Source: DAONDQ01 sp035402645 (GTDB taxonomy: Bacteria > Cloacimonadota > Cloacimonadia > Cloacimonadales > DAONDQ01). Taken from it: a stretch of 64,000 bases of DNA. The DNA lies in contig DAONDQ010000002.1 of NCBI GenBank assembly GCA_035402645.1, forward strand, positions 1 to 64,000, in the 5' to 3' direction. The position numbers were made by a program, and so were the translations under genes. How positions within the stretch are numbered: the first letter of the stretch is position 1; the number at the start of each line of letters is the position of its first letter. The notes below the pieces were generated by a model that saw only the letters and a list, made by a program, of their open reading frames with translations, made no database searches and was not told the DNA's origin. Shown here one piece after another: positions 1 through 7,833 of the stretch.

Positions 1-85
1 ATACAGAAGCAGGTATGCTGTTTTCAGTAACAGCCATGAGTAGGCTGCAGGAGAATAGAACAAGAAAAAGAATTAGGTTTTTCAT
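1..85 (-). CDS. Exported protein, N-terminal fragment (runs off left edge)
   Basis: Reading the minus strand from an ATG at 85 gives 28 codons that stay open to the window edge. The peptide begins with two polar residues, then a hydrophobic stretch (LILFLVLFSCSLLMA) and then VTENS, which is a typical Sec signal peptide with a plausible cleavage site after LMA. A GGAG sits about six bases upstream of the ATG. It is divergent from kamD, so the 200 bases between them hold two promoters. The cysteine in the hydrophobic stretch is not in a good lipobox. Only the leader is visible, so no function can be assigned. Confidence 0.65.
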   Translation of the reverse strand, partial: MKNLILFLVLFSCSLLMAVTENSIPASV

Positions 86-206
86 ATACGCTCCATGCAT
101 TGAATTTATATCTCTTTGAAAATATTTTAATGCAAAATTTGTTCTAACGGTTACGGATATCTCTCAAGTTTTTCAGTTATTACACAAAATTGAGCTTCGT
201 TTTTCC

Positions 207-235
207 TTGACGGAGGGTATATCCAAGAATATTAG
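207..235 (+). promoter_or_regulatory. Putative sigma70-type promoter of kamDE
   Basis: TTGACG at 207-212 is followed after 17 bases by TATTAG at 230-235, which puts a start near 242 and a leader of about 45 nt ahead of kamD. The -35 box matches 5 of 6 consensus bases and the -10 box 4 of 6. I see no cobalamin riboswitch in the leader. Confidence 0.45.
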
Positions 236-288
236 GCAATTCACAATACATAGAATTTAACTGAATTACACATATTTGGAGGTTAAGC

Positions 289-1848
289 ATGCTCAAGCTT
301 GCTATTGATCCAAAAAAGATAGAAAAAGCCAGGAATTACGCTCATTCGATTGCTTCTTCTGGTAAATGGCTCTTCGATCGTTACAGTTCTGTTGCCATCG
401 AAAGAACCGTTGTCAGGCTTATGGGAATCGATGGGGCAAACGAAGAAGGTGAACCCTATCCGAATATGATTGTGGATCATCTAAAACAGAGGAATGCCTT
501 GGAACGTGGAGTTGCTTATTGGATCGCCAATGCGATGATTGCCTACGGCATCACTTCCCAGGAAGTTGCGGACAAGGTTGTTGACGGTTCTCTTACTCTC
601 ACTGAAGTGAAAGCACAGGAACCCGATACTGTGCTCCTGGTATTGGCAGACCTTACGAGTAAGATGCTCCGGCATATCAAATCACAGAGAAGCTATCGGG
701 AAGAAGCTTTTAAGCGCTTTGGACCGAGAAGAAAACCTGCGATATATGTTATCGTTGCCACGGGCAACATCTACGAAGATGTCGTTCAGGCAAAGGCTGC
801 TGCTAGAGAAGGCGCTGATATCATAGCGGTCATTCGTTCCACTGCTCAGTCCTTACTTGATTATGTACCCTATGGTGCTACCACGGAAGGTTTTGGCGGT
901 ACATTTGCCACCCAGGAGAACTTCCGTATCATGAGAAAGGCTCTAGATGAAGTAAGTGAGGATTTGGGAAGATATATCTCCCTGACCAACTATGCGTCCG
1001 GTCTTTGCATGCCGGAAATTGCCGTGATGGGTGCCATCGAGAGATTGGATGTGATGCTGAATGATGCCATGTACGGTATTCTATTCCGTGATATCAATCC
1101 CAAGAGAACACTGCTCGACCAGTATTTTTCAAGAATGATCAATGCCTATGCAGGGATCGAGATACAGACTGGAGAGGATAACTACCTGACTACATCGGAC
1201 GCAATAGAAAAAGCATACACTGTGACTGCATCCCAACTGATCAATGAGCAGTTTGCTCTCATGTCGGGAATCAAGCCCGAAAAGATGGGACTGGGTCATG
1301 CTTTTGAAATAAATCCAGACATCGAGAATTGCTTTCTGTATGAATTAGCGCACGCCATGCTGACCAAGACCATATTCCCGGAAGCCCCGGTGAAATACAT
1401 GCCTCCCACCAAGTTTGCCTCAGGTAATATCTTCAAGACCTATCTGATGAACGGCATGTTTAATTTCATCGGTCAACTGACCGGACAGGGAGTCCAACTA
1501 TTGGGTATGCTGACCGAAGCGGTGCATACACCTCACCTTGTGGATCGTTCACTCGCCATAGAGAATGCCAACTATGTATTTGGCTCTATTCATGACCTGG
1601 CGAATGAAATCAACCTGGATGAGAACGGATTCATCAATCAAAGGGCAAATCATGTGCTGGATGAAGCCACCTCTTTCCTGGAAAAGGTGGCGGATATGGG
1701 TCTTTTTGAAGCCATGGCGCATGGTGAATTCGCAGATATCAAGCGTACCGAGAACGGTGGAAAGGGATTAGATGGAGTGTTCCTGAAATCCCCTGATTAC
1801 GTGAATCCCTTCATGGATCGACTGAGACAGGAGTTGAATCTTTCCTAA
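289..1848 (+). CDS. kamD: Lysine 5,6-aminomutase, alpha subunit
   Basis: The 519-residue protein matches the large subunit of lysine (beta-lysine) 5,6-aminomutase in length and in its opening (LAIDPKKIEKARNYA). This adenosylcobalamin- and PLP-dependent enzyme moves the terminal amino group of D-lysine or beta-lysine to C5 in anaerobic lysine fermentation to acetate and butyrate. The alpha subunit carries the TIM barrel that holds the cofactor and substrate. The start is set by TTTGGAGG seven bases upstream. kamE follows after 33 bases in the same operon, as expected for a heterodimer. D-ornithine 4,5-aminomutase is less likely because its large subunit is much longer and carries the B12 domain itself. 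Other genes of the lysine fermentation pathway are not seen in this window. Confidence 0.92.
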   Translation: MLKLAIDPKKIEKARNYAHSIASSGKWLFDRYSSVAIERTVVRLMGIDGANEEGEPYPNMIVDHLKQRNALERGVAYWIANAMIAYGITSQEVADKVVDGSLTLTEVKAQEPDTVLLVLADLTSKMLRHIKSQRSYREEAFKRFGPRRKPAIYVIVATGNIYEDVVQAKAAAREGADIIAVIRSTAQSLLDYVPYGATTEGFGGTFATQENFRIMRKALDEVSEDLGRYISLTNYASGLCMPEIAVMGAIERLDVMLNDAMYGILFRDINPKRTLLDQYFSRMINAYAGIEIQTGEDNYLTTSDAIEKAYTVTASQLINEQFALMSGIKPEKMGLGHAFEINPDIENCFLYELAHAMLTKTIFPEAPVKYMPPTKFASGNIFKTYLMNGMFNFIGQLTGQGVQLLGMLTEAVHTPHLVDRSLAIENANYVFGSIHDLANEINLDENGFINQRANHVLDEATSFLEKVADMGLFEAMAHGEFADIKRTENGGKGLDGVFLKSPDYVNPFMDRLRQELNLS

Positions 1849-1881
1849 TTCATAGGTAGGATTCGGAAAAGGAGTAGAATC

Positions 1882-2637
1882 ATGAGTGTGAAATTCGATG
1901 CTTCCAATATTGGACCCTATGGAGATACTTTAAACGATGGACGTATCCAGGTTTCCTTTGCCATGCCTGTTCCCTGTGATGAAAGGGGAAAGGAAGCTGC
2001 GAAGCAATTGCTGAAACAAATGGGGCTGGATGAGATAGAGATTTGCGGTATGCGTAATCTGACTGAAGGTTTTACGCATTTTATCGCTTATGTGACAACA
2101 CATGCAACGATCGATTTGAATAAAATCGAGGTCAAGGTGGTGGAAACACCTTCCATGGATATGGATGAAATCGATGATTACATCACCCAGAATATCGGGA
2201 GACCATTGGTCGTGATTGGTGCCTGCATCGAGAGTGATGCACATACTGTGGGCATCGACGCCATTATGAATATGAAGGGATATAATCATCATTTCGGTCT
2301 CGAGAGATACAGGAATTTCCGTGCCATCAATATGGGAGCCCAGGTTTCCTGTGAAGACCTCCTGAAAAAAGCAAGGGAAGAAAATGCAGATGCGATCCTT
2401 GTTTCACAGGTTGTAACGCAGAAAAATATCCATATTCAAAACCTCACAAAGCTCATCGAATTGGCAGAAGCAGAAGGATTGAGGGACAAGATACTCTTCA
2501 TCTGCGGTGGACCTCGCCTATCCCATGAACTTGCCATAGAACTTGGCTACGATGCAGGATTCGGCACAGGTACTTATGCAAATGATGTTGGTTCCTTTGT
2601 AGCTGTCACGATTGCAGAAAGAAAAGTAGGAAAATAA
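1882..2637 (+). CDS. kamE: Lysine 5,6-aminomutase, beta (B12-binding) subunit
   Basis: The 251-residue small subunit of the aminomutase. It shows the base-off/His-on cobalamin motif DxHxxG as DAHTVG with His121. Exactly eleven residues later is Lys132, which corresponds to the lysine that holds PLP in the Clostridium sticklandii enzyme (His133 and Lys144 there, from memory). An N-terminal dimerisation region (residues 1-100) precedes the Rossmann-like B12 domain, which ends with ICGGPRLSHELAIELGYDAGFG. RBS AAAGGAG lies upstream. It is co-transcribed with kamD. Only a weak hairpin (CTGG/CCAG near 2640) follows, so the transcript end is unclear. Confidence 0.92.
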   Translation: MSVKFDASNIGPYGDTLNDGRIQVSFAMPVPCDERGKEAAKQLLKQMGLDEIEICGMRNLTEGFTHFIAYVTTHATIDLNKIEVKVVETPSMDMDEIDDYITQNIGRPLVVIGACIESDAHTVGIDAIMNMKGYNHHFGLERYRNFRAINMGAQVSCEDLLKKAREENADAILVSQVVTQKNIHIQNLTKLIELAEAEGLRDKILFICGGPRLSHELAIELGYDAGFGTGTYANDVGSFVAVTIAERKVGK

Positions 2638-2691
2638 CCTGGAAAAATCCAGCATTTTGCATAGATATATAGGCATTTTCGAATAAAATAT

Positions 2692-2720
2692 TTGACATTC
2701 GGAATGTTTTAACCTAATCT
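2692..2720 (+). promoter_or_regulatory. Putative promoter of the rubrerythrin-like gene
   Basis: A perfect TTGACA at 2692-2697 is spaced 17 bases from TAATCT at 2715-2720, about 36 bases before the start codon. The -10 box is weak. With the terminator at 3256 this makes the ferritin-like gene a likely monocistronic unit. Confidence 0.4.
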
Positions 2721-2755
2721 ATATTTATACTTAAACAGAATGAGTGGAGGTTATT

Positions 2756-3238
2756 ATGCAGCAGTATTCACTGAACGAAATCGTTGAACTGGCAGTGCAG
2801 ATCGAAAAGAACGGGTATGCTTTCTATGATGAGGCTATTCGAAGAAAGGATTTGGACGAGAGAGCCGTAACCCTGTTAACTGAACTGCGTAACCAGGAAT
2901 CAAACCATGAAAAGATCTTTCTGCACCTGCGCGATGACAAGGATCTGATGATGCTCGGTCTTTCCCAGGATTGGGAGGAAGTTGGATATTATATGAAGGC
3001 TGTTGTCGGTTCTCGTCTGTTCAACTCTGCTGATTCTGCGATCAAGCTTGCGGCTGAGGCAAAGAACTTTCTGGAAATCCTGAGATTTGCAATTTCTTTT
3101 GAAAAAGATACACTCTTATTCTTCTATTCGATTTATGACAACATCACGGACGAAAAATCAAGGAAAGTGATTCGGCAGATCATCAATGAAGAGATCAGCC
3201 ACGTGGTTAGATTAACTGAATTCCATTCTCAAGGTTGA
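2756..3238 (+). CDS. Rubrerythrin-like ferritin-family diiron protein
   Basis: A 160-residue four-helix-bundle protein of the rubrerythrin/ferritin-like family. It has two ExxH-type iron-ligand repeats, NQESNHEKI near residue 47 and NEEISHVVRL near residue 147, plus further carboxylates in EKNGYAFY and EKDTLLFFY. It lacks the C-terminal rubredoxin CxxC pairs of classical rubrerythrin, so it may rely on another electron donor or serve as an oxygen/peroxide sensor or reductase. An upstream GTG at 2744 is in frame, but GGAGG at 2746-2750 sits five bases from ATG 2756, so I use the ATG. A role in oxidative-stress defence is family-based inference. Confidence 0.8.
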   Translation: MQQYSLNEIVELAVQIEKNGYAFYDEAIRRKDLDERAVTLLTELRNQESNHEKIFLHLRDDKDLMMLGLSQDWEEVGYYMKAVVGSRLFNSADSAIKLAAEAKNFLEILRFAISFEKDTLLFFYSIYDNITDEKSRKVIRQIINEEISHVVRLTEFHSQG

Positions 3239-3255
3239 TTGAGATTTTTTAATAG

Positions 3256-3282
3256 AAAGCGACCCAAGTGGTCGCTTTTTTG
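3256..3282 (+). terminator. Intrinsic terminator after the rubrerythrin-like gene
   Basis: A perfect 9-bp stem, AAAGCGACC at 3256-3264 and GGTCGCTTT at 3270-3278, with a five-base loop, runs into six T residues. Confidence 0.9.
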
Positions 3283-3365
3283 TTTTCAGTTCGGAATTAT
3301 TTAAAATACAGTTTGGTTTATAAAACTAATTCTTTAGTATTTAATATGCATCAAGGGAGGTGCTT

Positions 3366-4202
3366 ATGAAAATATATATCTCACTCGATATGGAGGGCAT
3401 CCCCGGAACCTATAACTGGGAACATGAGAATGTTGACAGGGCTGCAGTGAAAACCTGCATGTACAAGCACTTGGGTGATGTTGTCGATGGCTTGCTCCAT
3501 TCTCATAAGGATGTTCGTGAAATCGTCATTGCCGATTCTCACAGAGGTGGGGATAATATCGGTTATGATTTCACTGAACGTGATGAACGTATTACCCTCA
3601 TATCGGGAACACCTCGCTCCCAATACATGATGCCGGCATTGAACGAAGATTTTGACAGGGTATTTCTCATCGGCTACCATGCCGGAACAGGCTCTATCTT
3701 CGGCAGTATGGACCACACGTATGCGAATAAGAGAATCCATAAGATATGGATCAACGACCAGCCGATGAATGAAGCGATCATCAATGCCGCGTATGCAGGA
3801 TTCAAAAAGGTTCCTGTAACACTTGTCAGCGGTGACTGGGCTTTGCAGGAAGAACTGATGGCAGATAATGCCCTTCCGTGGGTGGATTATATTGCAACCA
3901 AGAGAGCAATCTCCAAATTTGCTGCCATTCTGCCTTCCGATTTGACTGTGAGAAAGGACACCCTGCATGCAATCACACAAAATATGAAAAAGGAAAGAAC
4001 CGAATTTCCACTTTTGGTATTCAAACCCCCAATCAACCTGAAGATTGAGTTCATTGCGACGTCCATGGCGGATATCGCATCCTATATGCCCCACACGAAA
4101 AGAATAAATGGTCGTACGATCGAATATATAGATGAGGATTATGGAGTGATCTTCGATGCCATCATGGCATTGGTAACCCTGGCAAGTACGGCTGATTTTT
4201 AA
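3366..4202 (+). CDS. M55-family D-aminopeptidase (DppA-like)
   Basis: A 278-residue protein of the DppA (peptidase M55) family, zinc enzymes that trim N-terminal D-amino acids from short peptides. The N-terminal motif SLDMEG gives Asp8 and Glu10. His59 in DSHRGG, His105 in GYHAGTGS and Glu136 in QPMNEAIINA match the expected metal ligands. From memory Bacillus DppA uses Cys115 near the active site. Here that segment reads FGSMDHTY and the protein has only one cysteine (Cys31), so the nucleophile would have to differ. GTG 3360 is in frame, but GGGAGG at 3355-3360 indicates ATG 3366. It is likely co-transcribed with the Nramp gene 32 bases downstream. Recycling of peptidoglycan-derived D-peptides is inference. 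Confidence 0.85.
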   Translation: MKIYISLDMEGIPGTYNWEHENVDRAAVKTCMYKHLGDVVDGLLHSHKDVREIVIADSHRGGDNIGYDFTERDERITLISGTPRSQYMMPALNEDFDRVFLIGYHAGTGSIFGSMDHTYANKRIHKIWINDQPMNEAIINAAYAGFKKVPVTLVSGDWALQEELMADNALPWVDYIATKRAISKFAAILPSDLTVRKDTLHAITQNMKKERTEFPLLVFKPPINLKIEFIATSMADIASYMPHTKRINGRTIEYIDEDYGVIFDAIMALVTLASTADF

Positions 4203-4234
4203 AACACAAATTCGATATGATTATGTAGAGGGTT

Positions 4235-5509
4235 ATGAATTTTCGAAAAATAGGAACACTGTTATCAAAAATCAACCATAAACCGCGTCTCACAGGACTC
4301 GAGATCCTGAAATTCATCGGTCCGGGACTGCTTGTGACGGTTGGTTTCATCGATCCCGGGAATTGGGCATCCAATATTGCAGCAGGTGCGGGGTATGGTT
4401 ATCATCTGCTGTGGATGGTCACGGTTGCGACCATCATGCTCGTTATCCTGCAGCACAATGCCGCTCACCTCGGGATTGCAACAGGTCTCTGTATCTCGGA
4501 AGCAACGACGCAGTTCGTTCCGTCTGCCATTTCCATTCCTGTTCTCATCACCGCATTGTTGGCAGCAGGTTTCACAGCCCTCGCAGAAATACTGGGCGGT
4601 GCCATTGCCCTGCAGATGCTGTTCCACATTCCCATCCGCATCGGCAGCCTCTTGGTTCTCGGCTTTGTTTTCTGGATGCTCTATGCAAATTCATATAAGA
4701 TATTGGAGCGATATATCATCGGCTTTGTATCCCTGATAGGTTTGTCCTTCATTTTTGAACTGAGCCTCGTACATGTGGAATGGGCTCATGCTTCTGCAGG
4801 ATGGGTCATCCCTTACTTTCCTACCGGTTCAATGATCATTGTAATGAGCGTCCTCGGCTCCATCGTCATGCCCCATAATCTGTTCCTTCATTCTGAGATC
4901 ATACAAAGCAGGCAATGGAATCTGCAGGATGATAAGGTGATCAAGCACCAACTGAAATTTGAATTCATGGATACCGTGCTGGCGATGGGTGTGGGCTGGG
5001 CGATCAACAGCGCCATGATCCTGGTTGCTGCAGCGACTTTCTTTAATCAGCATATCGCCGTAACCGATTTAAACCAGGCACAAGCCATGCTCAAGCCAAT
5101 GCTTGGAAATTCGGCAGCTTGGGTCTTCGCCCTTGCCCTGCTTTTTGCAGGTGTTTCCTCAAGTGTGACGGCGGGTATGGCAGGCGGTACCATCTTTGCC
5201 GGAATGTACAAAGAATCCTATGATATCAGGGATTGGCACAGCAAGGTTGGGGTTGGAATCACATTGTTGCTGGCAACACTGATCATCCAGTTCATCAGCA
5301 ATCCCTTTAAGGGACTGGTCTATTCACAGATGCTGCTCAGTATTCAACTGCCTATCACGATTTTCCTGCAAATCTATCTGACTTCCTCCAGCAAAGTCAT
5401 GGGCAAACATGCAAATTCCACCATCGACAAGCTCTTCCTGTGGCTCACTGGAATCGTCGTTTTGGTGCTCAATGTGATGCTATTTCGGTACCTATTGAAA
5501 ACGATGTGA
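4235..5509 (+). CDS. mntH: Nramp-family divalent metal (Mn/Fe) transporter
   Basis: A 424-residue membrane protein with about eleven hydrophobic helices. It carries both Nramp signatures: D40-PGN in the first helix and M212-PH-N in the sixth. Those Asp, Asn and Met residues bind the transition metal, so the residues needed for proton-coupled Mn2+ or Fe2+ uptake are present. It lies 32 bases after the M55 peptidase on the same strand and is probably in one transcript with it. The gene symbol is used in the broad sense for bacterial Nramp proteins. I see no obvious MntR or Fur box, because the leader is so short. Confidence 0.88.
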   Translation: MNFRKIGTLLSKINHKPRLTGLEILKFIGPGLLVTVGFIDPGNWASNIAAGAGYGYHLLWMVTVATIMLVILQHNAAHLGIATGLCISEATTQFVPSAISIPVLITALLAAGFTALAEILGGAIALQMLFHIPIRIGSLLVLGFVFWMLYANSYKILERYIIGFVSLIGLSFIFELSLVHVEWAHASAGWVIPYFPTGSMIIVMSVLGSIVMPHNLFLHSEIIQSRQWNLQDDKVIKHQLKFEFMDTVLAMGVGWAINSAMILVAAATFFNQHIAVTDLNQAQAMLKPMLGNSAAWVFALALLFAGVSSSVTAGMAGGTIFAGMYKESYDIRDWHSKVGVGITLLLATLIIQFISNPFKGLVYSQMLLSIQLPITIFLQIYLTSSSKVMGKHANSTIDKLFLWLTGIVVLVLNVMLFRYLLKTM

Positions 5510-5659
5510 AGTTTAGATAAAACTCTACAGATTCTATTTCCCTGAAAGTCAATTACATCCGAATACCCTTGAAACAGCAAAACGACAGCTAATTTACCAT
5601 ACCATATCCATAGAATAAGTGACTTTTAACCAGAGAGCGAAAGCTAAGCCTCCGTTAAA

Positions 5660-5692
5660 CATCCCTTAAGCATCCCTCAACCATCCCTCAAG
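5660..5692. repeat. 11-nt tandem repeat, three units
   Basis: CATCCCTTAAG, CATCCCTCAAC and CATCCCTCAAG follow each other with an exact 11-base period. An inverted partial copy (TTGAGAGATGG) follows directly. Confidence 0.9.
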
Positions 5693-5945
5693 ATTTGAGA
5701 GATGGTTAAGATTTTATTTTGAGATTGTTATCTGTCGTTTATATGAATTTCATATCTACATCTCTGGTTATTAATAGAAGCGAACAGCAAATAGGAAAAA
5801 GAAAATAGCCCAGAAAGAGGTCCCTTTGCAGAAGGTTTCAGGTTTCTGGTTACAGGTTACAGTTCAGAATTGTATATTCGTATGGTTCAGTGAGGGCTGA
5901 TGAAGAACAGAAATGCAGATTTTATGAATAATAGCTACTACAGAT

Positions 5946-5999
5946 AAGTCCTTCCCTTTGGATAAAGGGAAGGTGGTACGGAGTACCGGATGAGTTTGA
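5946..5999 (+). repeat. REP-A element, single right arm
   Basis: AAGTC, then the hairpin CTTCCCTTT/AAAGGGAAG, then GGTAC-GGA-GTACC, ending CCGGATGAGTTTGA. It matches the right half of the full doublet at 16964-17070. The compensatory changes (GGTAC/GTACC against GGCAC/GTGCC) keep the second stem paired. Confidence 0.9.
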
Positions 6000-6075
6000 T
6001 TCGTAGGGGTCAGCCATAGTGCTGACCCGATACCGTAAGGTATATCTCTTTCAGCGTCCGCCGAGAGCTTTCTTG

Positions 6076-6104
6076 GTTCGTTCTTTTGCGGCAAAAGAAT
6101 GAAC
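6076..6104. repeat. Near-perfect 14-bp palindrome
   Basis: GTTCGTTCTTTTGC and GCAAAAGAATGAAC are inverted around one central G, with a single G/T mismatch. The loop is too short for a normal terminator, so this looks like a DNA palindrome or repeat arm. Confidence 0.75.
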
Positions 6105-6155
6105 ATCATTTATTCAAATGCGAACATGTTGATAATAACATTTCTTTAGTCTTAT

Positions 6156-6183
6156 TTACTTCTTTGTATCGACAAAGAAGTAA
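6156..6183. repeat. 12-bp inverted repeat, second copy near 49393
   Basis: TTACTTCTTTGT at 6156-6167 and ACAAAGAAGTAA at 6172-6183 are perfect inverse complements around ATCG. A close relative is at 49393-49419, so this is a dispersed element. Confidence 0.8.
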
Positions 6184-6328
6184 CAAGAAAACTCTTCTGC
6201 CACAATCTCAAGCCATATTCATCCAGATTATGTTATAACAGACTTGAATTAACATTGTACCTGTGCCTTCGATGTCAGCACATTTGTGCTGTTCCCGCTG
6301 TGGCAGAATGCAGAGCAGAAAAGAATGC

Positions 6329-6425
6329 CTTCCCTTTGGACACCGTGCTGAGCTTGACGAAGTATAAAGGGAAGGCGATGCATTGAGCTTGTCGAAATGT
6401 GGTACGGAGTACCGGATGAGTTTGA
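6329..6425 (+). repeat. REP-A right arm interrupted by two 24-nt insertions
   Basis: The REP-A sequence continues through 6329-6340, 6365-6375 and 6400-6425. It is split by extra segments at 6341-6364 and 6376-6399. Both extras are exactly 24 bases and share the core TGAGCTTG-x-CGAA at the same offset. Removing them restores the uninterrupted repeat. Confidence 0.88.
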
Positions 6426-6670
6426 ATCCCAATAAGAAGGCTTTCAGCGTCCGCTGAATATTCAATGCCGGCATGGAATGAGACGCCCATATAGGTTGTC
6501 TCTACATCTGAATCGACATTACTAAGAATCGATGGGCAATGAAATTGCATGGGAAAGTTCATCAATCAACACATTTTCAATAGATAATCTTAAATGTCAT
6601 TGACAATAATGTCCATAATTGTTGTTTTATGAGCGTTAATCAATACATGATTGATGAGAACGGAGGAATT

Positions 6671-7774
6671 ATGCGCAATGTCTTGATAATTCTGATAGTT
6701 TGTGGGACATTCATTTCTTTATTTTCATATCCGACATACGATTTAAGGGAAAATTTCACTTCACTTGCATTCGATAAATCTCAAGAGCCGCCATATACTT
6801 TACAAAGGAATTGTCCATATATGGAGGATTTTGGGAAATCTGTCGGACTAATGCCATATCCTTTGACATTATTTTGGAATCCAGAACTGAAAGTATTAAA
6901 ATCCTATGATTCAGAGAGGACTGAAATCTATTGGACAACCAACAGACTGACTTATATACCCCGGAATGGCAATATTATGGGAGAAATGATTGATGGTGGT
7001 TTTTTTGAAGTATGGACACCAGTTAACAAAAATGGTGATTGTCTTTTACAAGACAGATTTACAAAACGTTATGTGTTAAAACGCCAATCAGGTAAGGAAA
7101 TATTTCTTCCACGTTCATTGGATGACATGAAATGGTATCCAACGACATTTGAAGTGCAGTTTCTAGCGGAATGGCTATTCGTAAGTGGAAAAAATAATAA
7201 GGTAAATTATGGTTTCATAGGGGAAAAAGGTAAGTTTATTCATGGAAATCCAATACATCTGGCTGTAACTTCTGATACGATTTCTTATGTTTGGGAGACA
7301 CCAAATAAAAAGGATATTCTGATTCAATATGGCAGCAAGGTGGATTCTACTGGCTTAATATTGGTTTCAAGGAAAGGTGAGGCATTATGGCACTGTCCAA
7401 ATCTCAAGGAATATGATAGGGTAGAGCTTAATGGAAAATTCATGAACTATGCACTGTTATCGAATCAAACCAATTCCAGCAAAATGATTGTGGATCTGCG
7501 TAATGGACAAATCCTGGCTGAAGTTCTGTGCAAATGCATGGCAATCGCTGAAGTACAGGATACTTTATTCGCGATTGTCGCAAATGATAAATCAGCAGGC
7601 GTGATTGATCTTACAAGAGGCAGATTGATACAAGATTTTTCCAATGACTTGTTTCCGATTACAGATGTTCAATTGGTTAAGATAGCAAAAGTGGGTTATC
7701 AGATTTTAATTAAGGGTTTTAAATCGGATAAGGAAAAAGATTCAAGGATTTACATTCTGAAAAGTTATATATAA
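6671..7774 (+). CDS. Exported protein of unknown function, paralog 1
   Basis: A 367-residue protein with a clear N-terminal signal peptide (MRNVLIILIVCGTFISLFS). I do not recognise the family. The mature part has regularly spaced Trp/Tyr and beta-rich segments such as ILVSRKGEALWHC and AVTSDTISYVWETP, which suggests a beta-propeller-like extracytoplasmic protein (inference). ATG 6671 is chosen because GGAGGA at 6662-6667 precedes it. A longer open frame from 6629 has no such site. The next gene is a tandem paralog with nearly identical DNA at both ends and a divergent middle. The gene is AT-richer than the housekeeping genes nearby. Confidence 0.75.
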   Translation: MRNVLIILIVCGTFISLFSYPTYDLRENFTSLAFDKSQEPPYTLQRNCPYMEDFGKSVGLMPYPLTLFWNPELKVLKSYDSERTEIYWTTNRLTYIPRNGNIMGEMIDGGFFEVWTPVNKNGDCLLQDRFTKRYVLKRQSGKEIFLPRSLDDMKWYPTTFEVQFLAEWLFVSGKNNKVNYGFIGEKGKFIHGNPIHLAVTSDTISYVWETPNKKDILIQYGSKVDSTGLILVSRKGEALWHCPNLKEYDRVELNGKFMNYALLSNQTNSSKMIVDLRNGQILAEVLCKCMAIAEVQDTLFAIVANDKSAGVIDLTRGRLIQDFSNDLFPITDVQLVKIAKVGYQILIKGFKSDKEKDSRIYILKSYI

Positions 7775-7833
7775 GAGTAAATCTGTCTTAGTTGTATTAA
7801 TCAAATTGGTAATTGATAAGATACTGAGGAATT

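Larger units (their letters stand above)
5510..6670. repeat. Gene-free mosaic of palindromic intergenic repeats
   Basis: About 1.16 kb without a credible gene. The open frames here translate through palindromes. The stretch contains an 11-nt tandem repeat, two copies of the REP-A element, a hairpin GGGTCAGC/GCTGACCC followed by ATACC/GGTAT at 6007-6043, and two further long palindromes. The phrase TTTCAGCGTCCGC occurs twice (6050 and 6443), so the two halves of the region share several elements. A TTGACA at 6600-6605 may belong to the promoter of the next gene, but no good -10 box follows. Confidence 0.8.

Noticed and set aside
90..288. Cobalamin riboswitch ahead of the B12-dependent kamDE genes
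   Set aside because: None of the conserved B12-box or core sequence elements could be seen in this AT-rich leader.
3381..4094. 237-codon open frame opposite the M55 peptidase gene
   Set aside because: It is the antisense shadow of a well-supported gene, with no ribosome site and a composition rich in His, Cys and Arg as is usual for such shadows.
6208..6565. Overlapping minus-strand open frames in the repeat mosaic
   Set aside because: They read straight through palindromes and the 24-nt insertions, have no ribosome sites and match no protein pattern.
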